Assembly (NCBI RefSeq): GCF_019112545.1
Contig: NW_025064882.1
Span: 882,928-946,927 of the forward strand
Direction of reading: 5' to 3'
Origin: Guyanagaster necrorhizus
Lineage: Eukaryota > Basidiomycota > Agaricomycetes > Agaricales > Physalacriaceae
Length of the DNA stretch: 64,000 nt
Both the position numbers and the translations under genes were made by a program. Of this stretch, positions 1 to 13,176 are shown in pieces. The notes below the pieces were generated by a model. It saw only the letters and a program-made list of their open reading frames with translations, did not search any database and had not been told where the DNA came from. Position 1 is the first letter of the stretch; each line of letters starts with the position of its first letter.

Positions 1-1120
1 TGGCCACTATATGCTCTCTGCTTCTCTAACTCTCAGTGATAGATGTGAAAGTTTCAGTAATATCTGGGGTTAAGGAAGAGTGTTGCAACTCTTTCTCTCA
101 GGAACTTCTGGAGGCTGTGGTCAGAGATGTGAGCATTGAGAGAGACTCAAAGTCTATAGATGTTGAGTATGGATTTAGAGTGCAAGAGAATGATATTGAT
201 GTTGGTGATACTGGAAATTATGAGATAGAGGAGATATATAGTATGTCAGGCAGCCTCACTTTGAGTGACAGCCTCTGCTGATCCTGCCCAGAGATCTGTT
301 TTGTCAGCAGTGCTGGATTCCCTAAAAGGAGAGTCCAGGGTTTCTTGGCCATAGTAGAATGAGGAGCCAAATTCCCAAGTGATAGCCTCCAGCTGGCACT
401 GCTGGTCATATTGTTCTTCTTTATACTGAGCAAAAGCTTGGTTGGCCACTTCTTCTGTGGCATCTCAGGCTTGCTCTTATTCTTCTGCCTCTGCCCTGGC
501 CCACTCAGCTCAAGTGACAGTGAATACATAGTTATTGGGTGGTCTTTCTGATAAAATATTTCAGAGGCTTCTGCCCAGACTGAGCTAAGTGTGAAACCTT
601 CTGCTCTCATCAACTCATGCTGTGAGATCTTTGTTCTATCATTTCAATAGATCCTTATTGTTGGACTAGAGGTCAATAGTTCTATGACTACTATAGTCAG
701 TGTGAACCAATGAGATAGGGCTTTCAGCTGGTATGATGTAGAGTGAGTCATGTTCTGAGTTTGTCAAAACACTTTGGGGTCTTAAAGCCACTTGAAGAGC
801 ATCAAGGTAGTCCTAAGTGTGGTCTCCAATCTCAGGTTCTTATAGAGCAGTGGAAAAATTGAGAGACAGCTTATTATCAAAGAAGTCATCAGAGAGGTCC
901 TTGTTCTTATGGTTCAGGACTGGAGAGAACTCCAGCAGAACTCACAGGTTCCTGAAATCTGTGAGGCAAGTGTTGCAGTTTCAGCTATCTGTTCTTCAGA
1001 AGAAATAGATATGTCTTTCTTCTTTATGATTATTCTGCATATTCAAGCTGCTAAGCTGAGCTTCTGGTATGGTTCTGATCTGAGGCTGAAAGGAGACTTA
1101 GGCAGAGAGAGGAATATCAT
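1..1120 (-). pseudogene. Gag upstream region of element A (fragment)
   Basis: The ATG at 1,120 on the minus strand corresponds to the downstream ATG found in all sister elements. The first ~60 codons match E4 and E5 in pattern (a Ser/Pro-rich start, then a Lys-rich stretch and an AET motif). The rest is broken by stops and frame changes. The capsid and zinc-knuckle parts would lie left of the window. Function is inferred only from position in the related elements. Confidence 0.55.
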
Positions 1121-1328
1121 AGAAGGAGAGTTCAGAGGTGATATTATATAGAATCTGTTATATCTGCTGGAATGCTTAATAGTGTCTGACTATCTAAGCA
1201 GTCACTGATTGGCATTCTCAACAAAGTTGGATGATGGTGAGAAGCCCTAAGAGAGTTCCAATGATTGCAGCTAGAAGCCTGAAAAAGTTGTTAGTAACAT
1301 CAGAGGTTGTAGTCTGAGAAGATGGCAT
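1098..1328 (-). CDS. ORF0 of element A: small protein with one hydrophobic segment
   Basis: A 76-codon frame begins at the ATG at 1,328 and ends at TAA (1,098-1,100). About residues 17-37 form a hydrophobic segment beginning FFRLLAAIIGTLLGLL, which looks like a single membrane span. A few internal stops are present. The downstream gag-region ATG (1,120) lies 208 nt away in the +1 frame and overlaps the end of ORF0, as in the sister copies. No family is recognised. Confidence 0.5.
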
Positions 1329-1386
1329 TCAGTTTCCTTCACACTTATTGTACATAAGAAAAGGGAAGCAACAGTTTCAAGCTAAT

Positions 1387-1844
1387 TGTTAGACCCAAGT
1401 CACACATGATCAGAACACATGATAAACTAGTGCTCTATCATATTTATACAGTCACACTAGAGTTCACTATTTGTATTTGATAATCAAATACTTTAAGGCC
1501 TTGTACAGTCAGCTCAAGAGTAAAGTGGTATAGAATAAACTTTAGCTCAAAGCTGGGGTTATACAATGAGAGCTATTCTACTTATATACTAGTTGTCTAT
1601 CAAGATATTAATACTACTACTTATTGTATCTGTTCAAGTCATTGTGCTCTTTATTCTTGAGCATCATTACTGTCTACAAAAAGACTGTTGTGCATTGTCA
1701 AGCAGTGTTATTGTGTCAAAAGACAATAACAGACTCAGCTTGTTATAATGACTAAGCTTGTCCCACAGTCCTAAGTGCTAGTATAAGTGCTCTGACTAAG
1801 CATAAATAGGGGTTAGATTGAAAATAAATAGGAAAATCATAACA
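1387..1844 (-). repeat. 5' LTR of element A
   Basis: 458-bp LTR running TGTTAG...TAACA on the plus strand, that is TGTTA...CTAACA on the minus strand. It contains the AATAAACTTTAGCT block shared by all gypsy LTRs here and is preceded by a primer-site-like sequence on its left. LINE sequence starts immediately to its right. Confidence 0.88.
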
Positions 1845-4800
1845 GATTTCTCCTGAACATAAAATGTGCTCTCTAAGATGAAATTGAGAAACTTGTGAAA
1901 GACAGAACTCAAACACCTGAAAGAAATCTACAGACACTATAGACACAGTCTATGAATGATCTTCATGTAATAGCAAGACAGTGAGCCAAAGTTGTCATAT
2001 CACAGATTGACAAGGAGATTCAACAGCTTGAAACAGAGATTACAGTAGTGGAAAACTCAAGAGGCACTAATGATAAAGAACAATCAACCCATCTGATGAT
2101 ACTACATGAAAAGCTTGATAGACTATCTCAAAAATGCCACAAGAAGAGATGAAATGCAGTATAAGCTTGAAATACTCTAGAAGAGGAGGTCATAAGCAAA
2201 TACTGATTGAATATAAATAAGCCTCTTAAACTGAGAGACACAATCCAAAGATTGAAGAAATCTAAGCAACCAAGAGATCAACTCAATAGAGAAGCAGGAA
2301 TAATATACACATCAGACTCTAAAGAAATAGCAGATATTGCTAGGAACTATCACAACAGGCTGCAAAGAATGTGACAAGCAATAAATAAAAATTATAGAGA
2401 GAACAAGATCAAGGCTGCAATAGAGTATATCAGAACAGAGGTCTCACCTAAACAAGCAGAAAGTTTAAAATGTTTACTGTCCAGAGAAGATGTCTGAGAG
2501 GCTCTGAAATTATCTGTAAACAATAAGGCCCCTGATTCCAATGAGATACCATATGAAATGTTCAAGATAATTGATTCTTAGTATAAGGCAAACTCAAAAG
2601 AGAGAGAATCAGACTTTGACATAGTCAGAGTTCTACAACTGATATTCAATGACATAGAAAAATATAGAGTATGTTCAGAAACTGGATTCTCTAAAAGCTA
2701 GATATGCCCTCTGTACAAAAAGAATAAGAGAGCTGACATTGCAAACTATAGGCCAATTTCTCTTCTCAATACTGACTATAAGATAATGACAAAAGCACTT
2801 GCAATAAAACTGGCACAAGTGGCATCAAGTCTCATTCACCCAAGCCAAGCAGGCTTTGTGCCAGAGAAGAACATCTATAATCAGGTCTGACTGACAAGAT
2901 GTATTATTGACCTTGCAGAAGTGGAAGAGCAAAATGGGATGATTGTATTTCTGAATCAAGAAAAGGCATATGACAAGATAAAACATGACTATCTATGGCA
3001 AATACTGGTATCATACAAGATTTCTGAGCTTTTTATATCATCTATAAGATCTCTGTACAGTAATACATATACAACAGTCTATATTAATGGGATGGCAAGC
3101 TCAACACCCTTTCATGTTGCCTACAGAGTCTGTCAAGAAGACTCACTATCACACTTATTGTTTGATCTAGCAATTGAACTATTAGCTGAAATGCTGTGGC
3201 AATCCAATCTACAAGGATTCAACATACTAGGAGTAGAAGAACAAGTAATAGCAACACTGTTCACTGATGATACTACAGTCTTTCTAGTACAATATAATGA
3301 TTTTGATAAGCTGAAAGAAATTCTAGATAACTGATGCACAGCATTAAGAGCAAAATTTAATATTAAAAAAACAGAGATTCTGCCAACAGAGACCCTCTTT
3401 CATCACAATACAGTTTTCCACTATTACAATACAGCAGATCTAAACCTATCAGACTTTCAAATACTTGGAGATATCAAAATAATCAGAGATAATGATACTG
3501 TATAAACTATAGAGGCATGAGTAGGAAATAGCATTAGACAGGTTGATACATGGATATGCACTCTAGACAAAATAGAAGAGAACCTTTAAGAGATGGAAAC
3601 TAGACTATCTTATAATAGAAGGACACTGTCTAATTGTTTTAATAGTGGTAAGCAGAATGATACAGTGTCTGACAAGTGTGGAGAAGTGCTTGAAACAATG
3701 CATACAAAAATTTCTATGAGGTAATAAAAATAAGATCAATATTAATGAGGAAACAGTCTATACACCAATAGAAAATGGTGGCTGAAGCTTACTTGATATG
3801 CCAGTAAGGAACAATGCAATAGCTGTGATATGGCTGAAGTTATATCTTCACTTCAGACTGAACCAACCAATATGAGCATATGTGGCAGATGCCATTATAG
3901 CCCATCATACTTCCACAGCAGATAAAAATGTTGATTTCACACAAAGAACTAATATCTTCCTGTAAATGTGAAAAACAAGTACTACAAGGCTTTCAAATGA
4001 TCTGAAAACTCTCATCAAAATAGCACAAAAATACAACATATATCTGGATAGCCTTATCTTGTCACAAGATATCCTACAAGAAATACTAATATAATATCAT
4101 GCAAAATCAGAGACAATATGAAGAATGTTCAATAGTGGAGAACAGATAGAGTGCCTTAAAATATGACATATGATTAAGATGGTTAGAGATACAGAAAGGC
4201 TTGCATGATCATTGCATGAGAACAGACATACATAGAAAGTGTTAGATCTAAAGTATATGTGATCTGAACATGTGATAAACTGATACTGTATTGAGTTTAT
4301 ACAGTCACATCAGAGTTCATTGAATGTATTTTGCCAGATAAAGTGCTTCAAGGCCAAAGACAAGTTAGGCTTGAGAGATGATATAGAATAAACTTTAACT
4401 CAAAGCTGAGTATCTACAGCAAGAGCTATGCTATTTATATACTGTTCTGTTCATAGATAAATATAGTACTACATTATATGCTTTTGTATTATAGTCCTTG
4501 TTACCTTTGATCATCAGAAGTCAAACAATAAGATATTATCTCTTGTCAAAATGTCTGTTGCTATTTGTAAAACAATAGTGCAAGTTACTTATTATATTGT
4601 ATAATTGTCCCACACCTCAAACTAAGTACTTCAAGATTAGATAGACACTCTGATAAGATAAAAAATAGAAGTAAAAAGATAAAAAAAAATAGGAAAATCA
4701 TAACAGAGAGGAAGATGCCATTGCAAGATATGCAAACATGCCTAAGAACAACTGGGATGCAAATCTCTCTACAAATACTTCCAGAAAGCAAAAGACATGC

Positions 4801-6293
4801 CAGAGTTGCTTTTTCCCAAATGGAACCCACTCTCAAACTTTACAATAGAAGAAAGAGATAATCAGATTGAAGAGCAAGACAGCAACAATATATTTGACTC
4901 TCATCTAATAACATATAGATCTCTAGCTGATGTGTTTCAAATATTCACAGAGGGAGAAGAATGCCCAAACATCTACATTCTAGAGCATGAAGCTAATGGC
5001 TCTCCAGATGATATAACATCAATCTACACAGATGGTTCAGCTATTATGTGTGGAACAGGAAATGCATTAGCTAGAGCCAGAATCTTTTATGGTGAAGATA
5101 ACCTATGGAACTAGAGCATAAGACTCTCCAATAAAGTCAAAACAACAAACCAGGTGGCTGAGATAATAGATACAAAGACAGCTGCAGAAGAAACTCCAAT
5201 AAATGATGCAATAGAGCTCATAAATAACTCACAACATGTTCTCAACAGTTTAGACAGCCACTATACCAAATGAGAAGATGAGAGATACTTTCTCATAAGC
5301 AACAGTTTGATAACAGAGGTCATGATGGCAAGATTTCATGCACATACAGCTCTGACAAGGCTTTAATAGGTGAAAGGACACTCTGAAGATTCTAGCAATG
5401 AGAACACTGACTGACTAGCTAGGATTGTGAGTGAAAAAGTAGAATCTGATACAGTCAATCTGACTATACCTTCAGAACTGAAAGTGCAAGGAGCAAAGCT
5501 CACTGCAATGACACAAATGACAGCTTACAGAACAATTAAAAAGATTAAGATGCAGGAAACAGTGTACTAAGAGAAGCTTGATAGAAGAGACATGAATGAA
5601 AATATAACCATAGCACTGGCAACAGCTAGTGAACACTACAAAGCTGAGATCACAGAAGAAGTGCTATGGAGATCAGTCAGATGAAAAGACCTCAACAGAT
5701 CAGTCTAATTCTTCCTGTAGATGATTCTTTATGATGGCTATGTTATGAGATGACACTAAAAATATATAGATAGCTGCAAGGACAGAATTAAGTGTAAGAA
5801 GTATGGCACTGAAGAAAGCATGGATCATATACTCACAAGCTGTAATGCTTCAGGCCAAAAAAAGGTCTGAGAGCTTGTCCAACAGCTATAAAAGCAGAAA
5901 ACAGAGAGAAATCTAACTATCATAAAAGGTCTCATCATCTTGTGTGATATCCAGCCACCTGACATGTGCAGACACCAATCTAGGCAAGAGAAAAAAAGAT
6001 TCCATCAGATTCTGATATCAGAGTCAGTTTATCTCATATGGAAGCTAAGAAATGATTGTGTTATAAATGAAAGAGAGAACTACTCTCTACATAAAATTGA
6101 GCAGAGATGAATGTATGTGATCAATCATTATGTAAAGTTAGATTGTCCACTCTTGAACTATAAAAAGTTTGTGAAGAAGGCAATAAAGAAATCACTTATT
6201 CTTAGCATATGGCAGAGCATGCTGCTAGAAAAGAACTCCCTTTCAGACAACTGGACAAAGAAAAGCAAGGTTTCAGTGGGTATTGTCAAGTGA
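1845..6293 (+). pseudogene. Non-LTR retrotransposon (LINE) ORF2-like polyprotein, decayed
   Basis: Plus-strand LINE remnant, 5' truncated by element A and interrupted by a solo LTR at 4,240-4,705. Landmarks in order: a coiled-coil-like lead-in (about 2,000-2,300), the RT block NYRPISLLNTDYK (about 2,742-2,780), QEKAYD (about 2,955-2,975; the usual leading Asp is Asn here), LLFDLAIE (about 3,155-3,180) and the catalytic FTDDT (about 3,260-3,275). After the LTR comes an RNase H start YTDGSA (about 5,020-5,045), then a Cys/His cluster with MDHILTSC (about 5,820-5,845). The frame closes at TAG/TGA-type stops, the last at 6,291-6,293. The architecture fits a fungal Tad/I-type LINE; the clade is not certain. 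Many in-frame stops make it inactive, and no endonuclease domain remains. Confidence 0.85.
4240..4705 (-). repeat. Solo gypsy LTR inside the LINE
   Basis: 466-bp LTR of the short-LTR gypsy subfamily, TGTTAG...TAACA, with LINE coding sequence on both sides and no internal gypsy sequence. Flanking 5-mers are GAAAG (left) and GAGAG (right), a target duplication with one transition. This is the usual product of recombination between the two LTRs of a full element. Confidence 0.88.
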
Positions 6294-6361
6294 ACAATAA
6301 TGGTCTGATGCTAGTAGTATCAGCTGGAGTTTATTAGATCAAGTTTCATACTCTAAAAAAG

Positions 6362-6609
6362 TGATATGTGTTTGTAGCATCTAATAGAGTACACTGTTAG
6401 CTATAATGTAGACTACAGGATACCAATCAGTAATATAAACAAAGTAATATAAGTAGATACTCACTCTCACACAGTGTAGCAATAAGCAGAAATGCAGTGA
6501 GAGTGCTCAACAGACTGTATTCAATATATATATATAGTCTATCCTGATATAAAGAGGTATCAAGCTCAGCCAGCAGAATACAACAGAGCTTCTGCTTGCT
6601 AATCCAACA
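6362..6609 (-). repeat. 3' LTR of copia C1
   Basis: About 248 bp, ending in CCAACA on the plus strand (TGTTGG at the 5' end on the minus strand). The adjoining purine tract on the minus strand (GAGGGAGAG, about 6,610-6,618) fits a polypurine tract and fixes this edge. The left edge could lie anywhere from 6,352 to 6,369. Confidence 0.75.
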
Positions 6610-6616
6610 CTCTCCC

Positions 6617-9600
6617 TCAAGCAGAGCAAAGTCTAAGTTTAATAGCAAAGTGCTTCATCTTGGTCAAAGATAAAGGCTTGGTGAGAGCATCAGCAACCAT
6701 GTCCTCAGTGGGATAATAAACAAGATGAAGAGAGCCTTCACTGATGATCCAGTGAATGTTGATGTGCTTAGTTCAGGCATGATACTGATGATCTTTCAAG
6801 AGTGTAATGGCAGACTGATTGTCTGAGAATAAAGTTGTAGCCTTAGTAATCAGTGAGAAAACTTGAGAGAGCAGACTGCAAAGCCAGAGAACCTTCTTTG
6901 ATGCATGTATTGCAGCTACATATTCAGACTCAATGGTTGAAAGTGAGATGATCTTCTGCTTTTAGATGATCACAAAACAGCTCCACCATTCAGCATGAAA
7001 GCATACCCAGTAATGGTATGCTTATTCTCTGCCATGCTCCTGTCAGCATTCACATATCCATGCAAAACCTTTCCATTTCCCCCAAACATCAGCCAGTAAT
7101 CTCTTATGCCCTTCAGATAGCAAAAGATATGCTTTACAGCCTTCCAATAGGCCTCTGCAGCAGCCATTGAATATTTTGAGACTATTGTCATGGCAAATAC
7201 AATGTCAGGGCATGTCCTGAGCATAATCCAGATCAAAGAGCCAACAGACTCCCTGTAAGGGACATCTCTCATGGCTGCAATTTCTTGGATAGAAGCTGGT
7301 GCAGGAAAAGAAGATAAATAGAGATTAATATCCATTGGTGTAGAGACTGGTCTGAGGTCTTCAAAGCTATAGCAACAAATAATGGCATTAATGTACAAGC
7401 ATTGAAAAAGAGAAACAGAGCATGACTCACAATCATGTGTGATCTTGATGCCAAGAATTCAGTGCAGCTTCTCCAAATCTATGACTTCCATATATTTTGC
7501 TATATCTTCCTTTATCTCTTGCACTAGATGCAATGATGATGCTGTGATGATGCAGTCATCAACATAGACAGCAATGACAGTCAAGTTTTGGCTCTTTTGC
7601 TTGTAAAACACAGCTTGATCAATGTCACACTGCTTGAATCCCAGCTGCACCACCAAAATCTCAATGAGATGTTGATACCAGCAATGATCACTCTGCTTCA
7701 AACCATACAGAGTCTTTACAAGACAGCAGACTTGACTGGAATGGAAGCCAGACTCAGGATAGCCAGAAGGTTGACACATATAAATGATTTCTTTATTAGT
7801 GAGCTTTTCATTCAAGTATGTGCTCTTGATATCAACTTGATAGAGCTCTAGGTCAAGTGCTGCAGCCATAGCAAGAATTGAATGGATTGATGCAAGTCTT
7901 ACAACAGGAGCATAAGTGTCAAAGTAGTTGATGTCAGATACTTGCAAGAACTCTTGTGCTACCAAGTGAGCTTTAAACTTGATTATGCCTCTCTCAGCAT
8001 CTTTCTTGATTTGAAAGACCCACTTTAAGCCCATAATATTTGCTCCAACTGGTTTTTTGATAATTTTCCAAGTCTCTGCAGTCTTCAATGTCACAAGCTC
8101 TTCTCATATTGCATCTTCCCACAAAGGCCAATCAGGCTGATGCTTCACTTCAGCTAGACTGTGTGACTCTAAGGCTTATGCATCAGCTATTGAAATAGCT
8201 ATGGCATATTTCTCAAGGAAGTCAGCATCCTCAAGTATCATCAACCAATCTGCCTCTTTCTTTCTCTCAAACTCAAGAGATTCATTGTTTTCATTGACAA
8301 CTGGTAACTGAACATCAACAGATATTACAGAATCACTTGAGCATGCTAATACACTACTTTTGCCAGAGATGAGATCCAGCATCTACTGGCTGGACTTTCA
8401 AGTATGTCTGGAATGGGTTTCTTCAACTATAAGTTAGACTGTAGGCTAAGCTTTGAAGATAGATGACACCTGTGATAGCTTTGCAGTAGATGGATTGGAC
8501 TGAGTTTTTGGTGTTGATAGAATCTTATGTAGCTTAATATCTTTCTCTCCTTTAAGATTGTCAGTAGCAATATGAGTTGTGTTGAAATAGATATTTCACT
8601 TGACAGACACTGTCTTTCTCTCTGTCCAGTAGACATAGGATCCATTGCTTGTTTCATTGAATCCAATCCACTGACCTTCATGTACATGGTCATCCAGCTT
8701 CATAGCCTTAGTCTCAAAGTGTATTTAGCATTTCTCTTTCTATTCCTACAACTCTTTTAGATCTGGCTTCTTCTCTGTGACAGCCTCATAAGGAGTTATC
8801 TCATCCAGAGTCTTTGTCAATATTCTATTGAGAATCCATACAGCATGGCAAACAGCCTCAGCCCATAGGAAGTGAGGTAAGCCACTCAAATGCAGTATAG
8901 CCCTGACTTTTTTAATAACTGTGTGATTATATCTTTCAGCTATCCCATTGTGCTGTGGCATATCATGCATAGTCATCTTCCTTGCTGTGCCAGCAGTTTT
9001 TAGATGTAGGACAAATGCTTTATTGAAGTATTTATCTTCATAGTCTGAATGGAGGATTTTTATAGGGCAGTCATGCTGGATGCCAATGCAAGCTTCATAA
9101 GTCTTATATACCATAAAAGCTTCACTCTTCTGATGTAAGAATTTAAGGTAAGCCCAACAAGTGCTATCATCAATAAAGGAGATAAAGTAACAGCATTTAT
9201 GTAAGAATTCTATAAGTGCAGATCCTCATAAATCAGAGTGAATTTTGCTTCTAATGTCAGTTGCATGTTCTCTCTCTTGAGCCTTAGACACTGACTTTTA
9301 TGTAGCTTTAGCATAGACACATGACTCATAGAACTGTGGTTCTCCAGATGACTTGTTGAGCTTTACTCTAGTTATGAAGCCTTTTTCAACCAGATGATAA
9401 GCAACTTCAGATGAAATGTGGCCCATGCAGCAGTGTAATTGGTCTAGAGTAAGCACCTCCTTAGCTGTCTCAGCTAAATCTCTCTCATGACAAATCCAAT
9501 ATAGGCCACTATGGTCTTTTGAGACAACTCCAACTATCTTTCTATCTGATGCATAGATGATGCATTTTCTATCACCAAAAGTCAACTTAAAACCAAGATC

Positions 9601-11064
9601 ATCAAGTTGGCCAACTGAAATAAGTGTATAGCCAACTTTGAGAGAGTACATGACTTCAGTGAGTTGCAGATTGCTTGCATTTGCATCATTTAGCATATCA
9701 ATGCTCATCATGCTCTTTCCAGCTGCAGAAAATTTTTGAGTGTTCATAGCATGAAATGCCTTAGATGAGACAGACTGGAATGAGTTGAAATCATCACAAT
9801 AAGAGAAAATATAGCATGTACAGCCAGAGTCATAGAGTTCAGTATGAATTTAAACATTGAATGAGTTTACAATGTTGGTAATAGCTGCAACTGACTCTTC
9901 AGAAGCAGATACATTCTCCAAAGTTGGCATACCAGATGTGGCATCTGATTGCCTGTCAACAAAGGAGTTCACATCACTCTAGTCAATATCTGAGGACAAC
10001 ACACTGCTCAGCTCATCCCACAACTCATCACCAACCTCTGAAAAAAGGTCAGTACCATCATCTTCATCCCCTGAGACTTCTGACAAGCCCTCAACTTCAG
10101 ACTCATCTGACTCAGAAACTGCAGCCAGCAATGGCATGTCACTAGCATCATCAACCTTGAATGCACTGCTGGCTTTTCAGTTTAAATCTTATGATTCCTC
10201 AGCCACATTGGCTATTTCACTCTTCAATCCAGAGGCCTTGCTGTCATTGTCTGATGACTTCTTCTCAGGGCATTTGTTTTTGAAGTGTTCTTCCTTCTCA
10301 CATCCTCAGCATAATTTCTTGCCAGGTTTTTTGTCCTTCTTATTATCACCTGAGCTTGATAAAACAGATATGGCTTCATCTTGCTCCAAGTCCTTTTTCT
10401 TTCCAGACTGCTGACTACACTTAGCTTGCTCATGCTCCAGTCAGTTGTATTCCTTAGAAATAGCATGGATTAGATTCTTAGGATTGACTTTCTTGTTAGA
10501 ACTAAAAAGCTTTGCTGCTGTAAGGAGAGTTGATATATGCTTGGCAAGATAAAGAGGAATAGAGGTAAGAATCATTGAGCAATAATCCTTCTCTTTGATG
10601 ATGACACTGATGGAAGCTAATGACTCCTATTTCATTAACAGACTATCAAGAAACTTGTGAACATTGCCTTTGGCTGGGCAATGTGACTCTATAAACTGCT
10701 GCCAAAGATTGGTTTATGCATAGCTGCTCTTATTGGTAAACTCTTTTTTAATCTTTGATTAGGCTATAGCAACTGTGAGAAGGTGCTGAATCTTCATAGT
10801 GACTGAGTCAGAGATCTTCAAGAGCAGGAGATTCTTGGCTACAGCCTCATCTTTCTCTCATTTATCTAGCTCAGCCATGAAAGCTGTTGTGGGTGCAGTG
10901 AAAGAGGGTTTGGGCTTTGATCTATCAAAGTGATTCTATTTCTCTTTGGTTTAAACACCAGTGGAAAAGCAGAGGTAGAAGATAGACCAGTTGTCACCAG
11001 ACATGTTCAGTGTGGGGATGTTCAATGGTAGGCTTGTAGTCAAAGCAGCAACAGTGAAAGTCAT
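6617..11064 (-). pseudogene. Copia Gag-Pol polyprotein, decayed
   Basis: About 1,480 codons on the minus strand, from the ATG at 11,064 to TGA at 6,617-6,619, order Gag-PR-IN-RT-RNase H. Gag shows SGDNWSIFY near its start and a CX2CX4HX4C knuckle (about 10,270-10,330). The protease keeps DSGC (about 9,830). The pre-integrase part has LHCCMGHIS (about 9,430). The integrase keeps an acidic DDE set (FIDDST, HSDYEDKY, NGIAER) between about 9,200 and 8,900. RT (7,459-8,094) has the intact catalytic YVDD. RNase H (6,650-7,398) ends with ADALTKP. Integrase before RT identifies copia. Scattered TGA stops break the frame, so it is non-functional. Confidence 0.9.
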
Positions 11065-11111
11065 TTGAGTGCAAAGAATAGAATAGAGTAATTCTCAGAG
11101 CTATATAACAT

Positions 11112-11222
11112 CTAAGAAAGTGATGTGCATTTGTAGCACCTAATAGAGTACACTGTTAGCTATAATATAGACCTCACATAGCATAGCAATAAGCAGAAAT
11201 GCAGTGTTGTATTCACTGTATC
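11112..11222 (-). repeat. Copia right LTR, first truncated copy
   Basis: Matches the left copia LTR from its start but lacks an internal block, joining TATAGAC directly to CTCACATAGC; it then passes into a short stretch ending in GTATC (11,218-11,222), the left target duplication of E1. Together with 61,008-61,236 it implies two incomplete LTR copies side by side before E1 arrived. Confidence 0.65.
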
Positions 11223-11692
11223 TGTTAGACCCAAGCATCATATGAATAGATACATATGATAAACAGAAGTCACCTCACACTTCAGATAATCAACTGAGTT
11301 TACTGATGCATATACTGATTGGTGTGTTATAAGACCTTAAGATTGGCTCAAGGATAGAATAGTATAAGAAAAAACTTTAGCTCAAAGCTGGGGATTACCA
11401 GTGAGAGTGAGTCTCCTTAAATACTATACAAGTCTGTGCTAATTATACTGCTACCTATTGTGTGTTGTCACATCTATTGTGCTCTTTGTTCTTGAGCATC
11501 ATTACTGTATATAAAAGACTGATTGTGCATCATCAGACAATGCTGTTGCATCAAAAGACAATGACCAACTTAGCCTAGTTATAATGACTAAGTCTCATCT
11601 CACAGTTTTAAGTGCTCATTTTTAGGTGCTCTGACTAAGCATAAATAGGAGTTAATCAAGGGAAAGAATAAAAGAGTGCAAAAATCATAATA
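11223..11692 (-). repeat. E1 3' LTR
   Basis: 470 bp, TGTTAG...ATAATA on the plus strand (the usual terminal TAACA has decayed to TAATA). It is followed by TTACCCCCTTCTTAAG, the reverse complement of a polypurine tract. Its start is almost identical to the LTR at 60,539. Confidence 0.9.
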
Positions 11693-11725
11693 TTACCCCC
11701 TTCTTAAGACCATTGTCTCAATAGC

Positions 11726-13176
11726 TTAATTTAGAGATAAGTAGGTCCATTTGGCTCATTTAGCCCTTGTTCATAGTCTTATATTGCTTTGTCCACATTC
11801 ATTCATTTTTCATTGACCCATTGATTTGATTTTAGGCTATAACCCTTCCAGCTGACCAAATAATCCACTATTGTTGTCATGCCACTATCATATGCTTTCA
11901 CTTTTTGCAGTTTATGATTTAAAACTTGATTAATTTTATAGTGTTTCTCATTATTGATCAGATCAAGTGGTAGCAGAGGGAGTCATTGCTGGTTGGAGAA
12001 TGCTAGAGCAATGTATGGTGTTAATAATGTCTCATTGAAGACATCATAGATCCTCCAATTGCTGGGAAGTTAGAGTTTGTATGCAGAATGACCAACTTTT
12101 GCTAAAATAGGGAATAGCCCTGTTTGTTTGTTGCTGAGTGTTTGCTTCAGATAAGGGAGATGAAGATTGGTTGTATTTAGTCAAACCTTATCATTGATAG
12201 AGTATTCATATGCCAGTCAGTGATGTTTATCATAGTGGGTTTTTATTATGGTGGCTGCCTTCTCAAAGGTCATTCAGGTTTCATCATGAATTTTTACCAT
12301 AGTGGAGGCAAAATCAGTAGAGGCAGGGGTTGTTGTATGCATTCATTCAGTTTTGGCAATGTTGGAGTGCCATCTATAGTTGATGAAAAAAGAGGTTTTT
12401 TCAATGGCTGAGTGAATCTGATTGTTATATTAGAAGGCAGCAAGTGCTAGTCATTCTGTTCAGTCATCTTGATGGTAATTAATAAAGAGGCAGAGATACT
12501 TCTCCACTTCTTGGTTTGCATATTCCATCTACCTGTCAGTTTGAGGATAATAGGCAGTTGATGCATTTTGTTTGATATTTAAGAGATGGTATAGGTCATC
12601 TAGAAACTTTGAGATGAACTGGGGACCTCTGTCAGAGATAATGACTTAGGGCATGCCATATTTAGCATATACTTCATTATGAAGGATCTTTGTCCATTCT
12701 TTGGACATTAATTCAGTGGAACAAGCAATCAGGATGATCACTTTAAAGAAGCAATTGACTATAACAATGATGGCATCATAGCCATTACAGTTGAGTAACC
12801 CTGTTATGATGTCTACAGAGATATGCATCCAAGGTGTTGTTAGGATTTCATTGGAATATAAAGGGGCAGCATGAGCTTGAGTTGAGGATTTTCCTTATTG
12901 GCAAGTCTCACAGGCTTTGACATATTATTCAATGTCTTGCCCCAATTTCAGCCACCAGTACTCTCATAGTACTAGTTTCTTAGTTTTGGTGATCCTCAGA
13001 TGTCCTGCAGTAGCATAGTCATAGTGGATAGTGATGATTTTACTATGCAATATCTGATTTCAGAGAATGTAGATTCTTCTATCATACTATATTATTCCTC
13101 CTTCTTTCACTATGCCCCATTTATGATTTAGAGATGAGGCTACTTGCTGATTCTATTTGTTTATGTCTCTGATAGT
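11726..13176 (-). pseudogene. E1 Pol, integrase and chromodomain part
   Basis: Minus-strand remnant separated from the rest of E1 Pol by E2. An HHCC-type zinc region (about 13,000-12,890), the integrase core with SVDIITG (about 12,825-12,800) and ISDRGPQF (about 12,650-12,625), and a NQEVEKYL segment carrying the third acidic residue (about 12,510) are readable. A C-terminal chromodomain with YLVSWKGY and SNQWVNEK lies about 11,790-11,880. The frame ends at TAA 11,726-11,728. Several TGA stops, many at former Arg or Trp positions. Confidence 0.85.

Larger units (their letters stand above)
1..1844 (-). mobile_element. Ty3/gypsy element A, 5' end only
   Basis: This is the 5' part of a minus-strand chromovirus that runs out of the window on the left. 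Read on the minus strand it shows a 5' LTR (1,387-1,844), a self-priming-type site just inside it (about 1,373-1,386), ORF0 and the start of the gag region. Leader and gag start resemble E4 most closely. I saw no CpG in the first ~1,080 bases, so this is among the most decayed copies. Its right LTR abuts LINE sequence, so the element probably landed in the LINE; no target-site duplication can be checked because the other end is outside. Confidence 0.85.

Noticed and set aside
2921..3339. Minus-strand ORF at 3,133-3,339 opposite the LINE RT
   Set aside because: Shadow of the plus-strand reverse transcriptase, whose motifs are clearly on the other strand.
6427..6648. ORFs across the copia LTR (6,427-6,648 and 61,012-61,281)
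   Set aside because: Lie over the LTR and the end of RNase H in the wrong frame.
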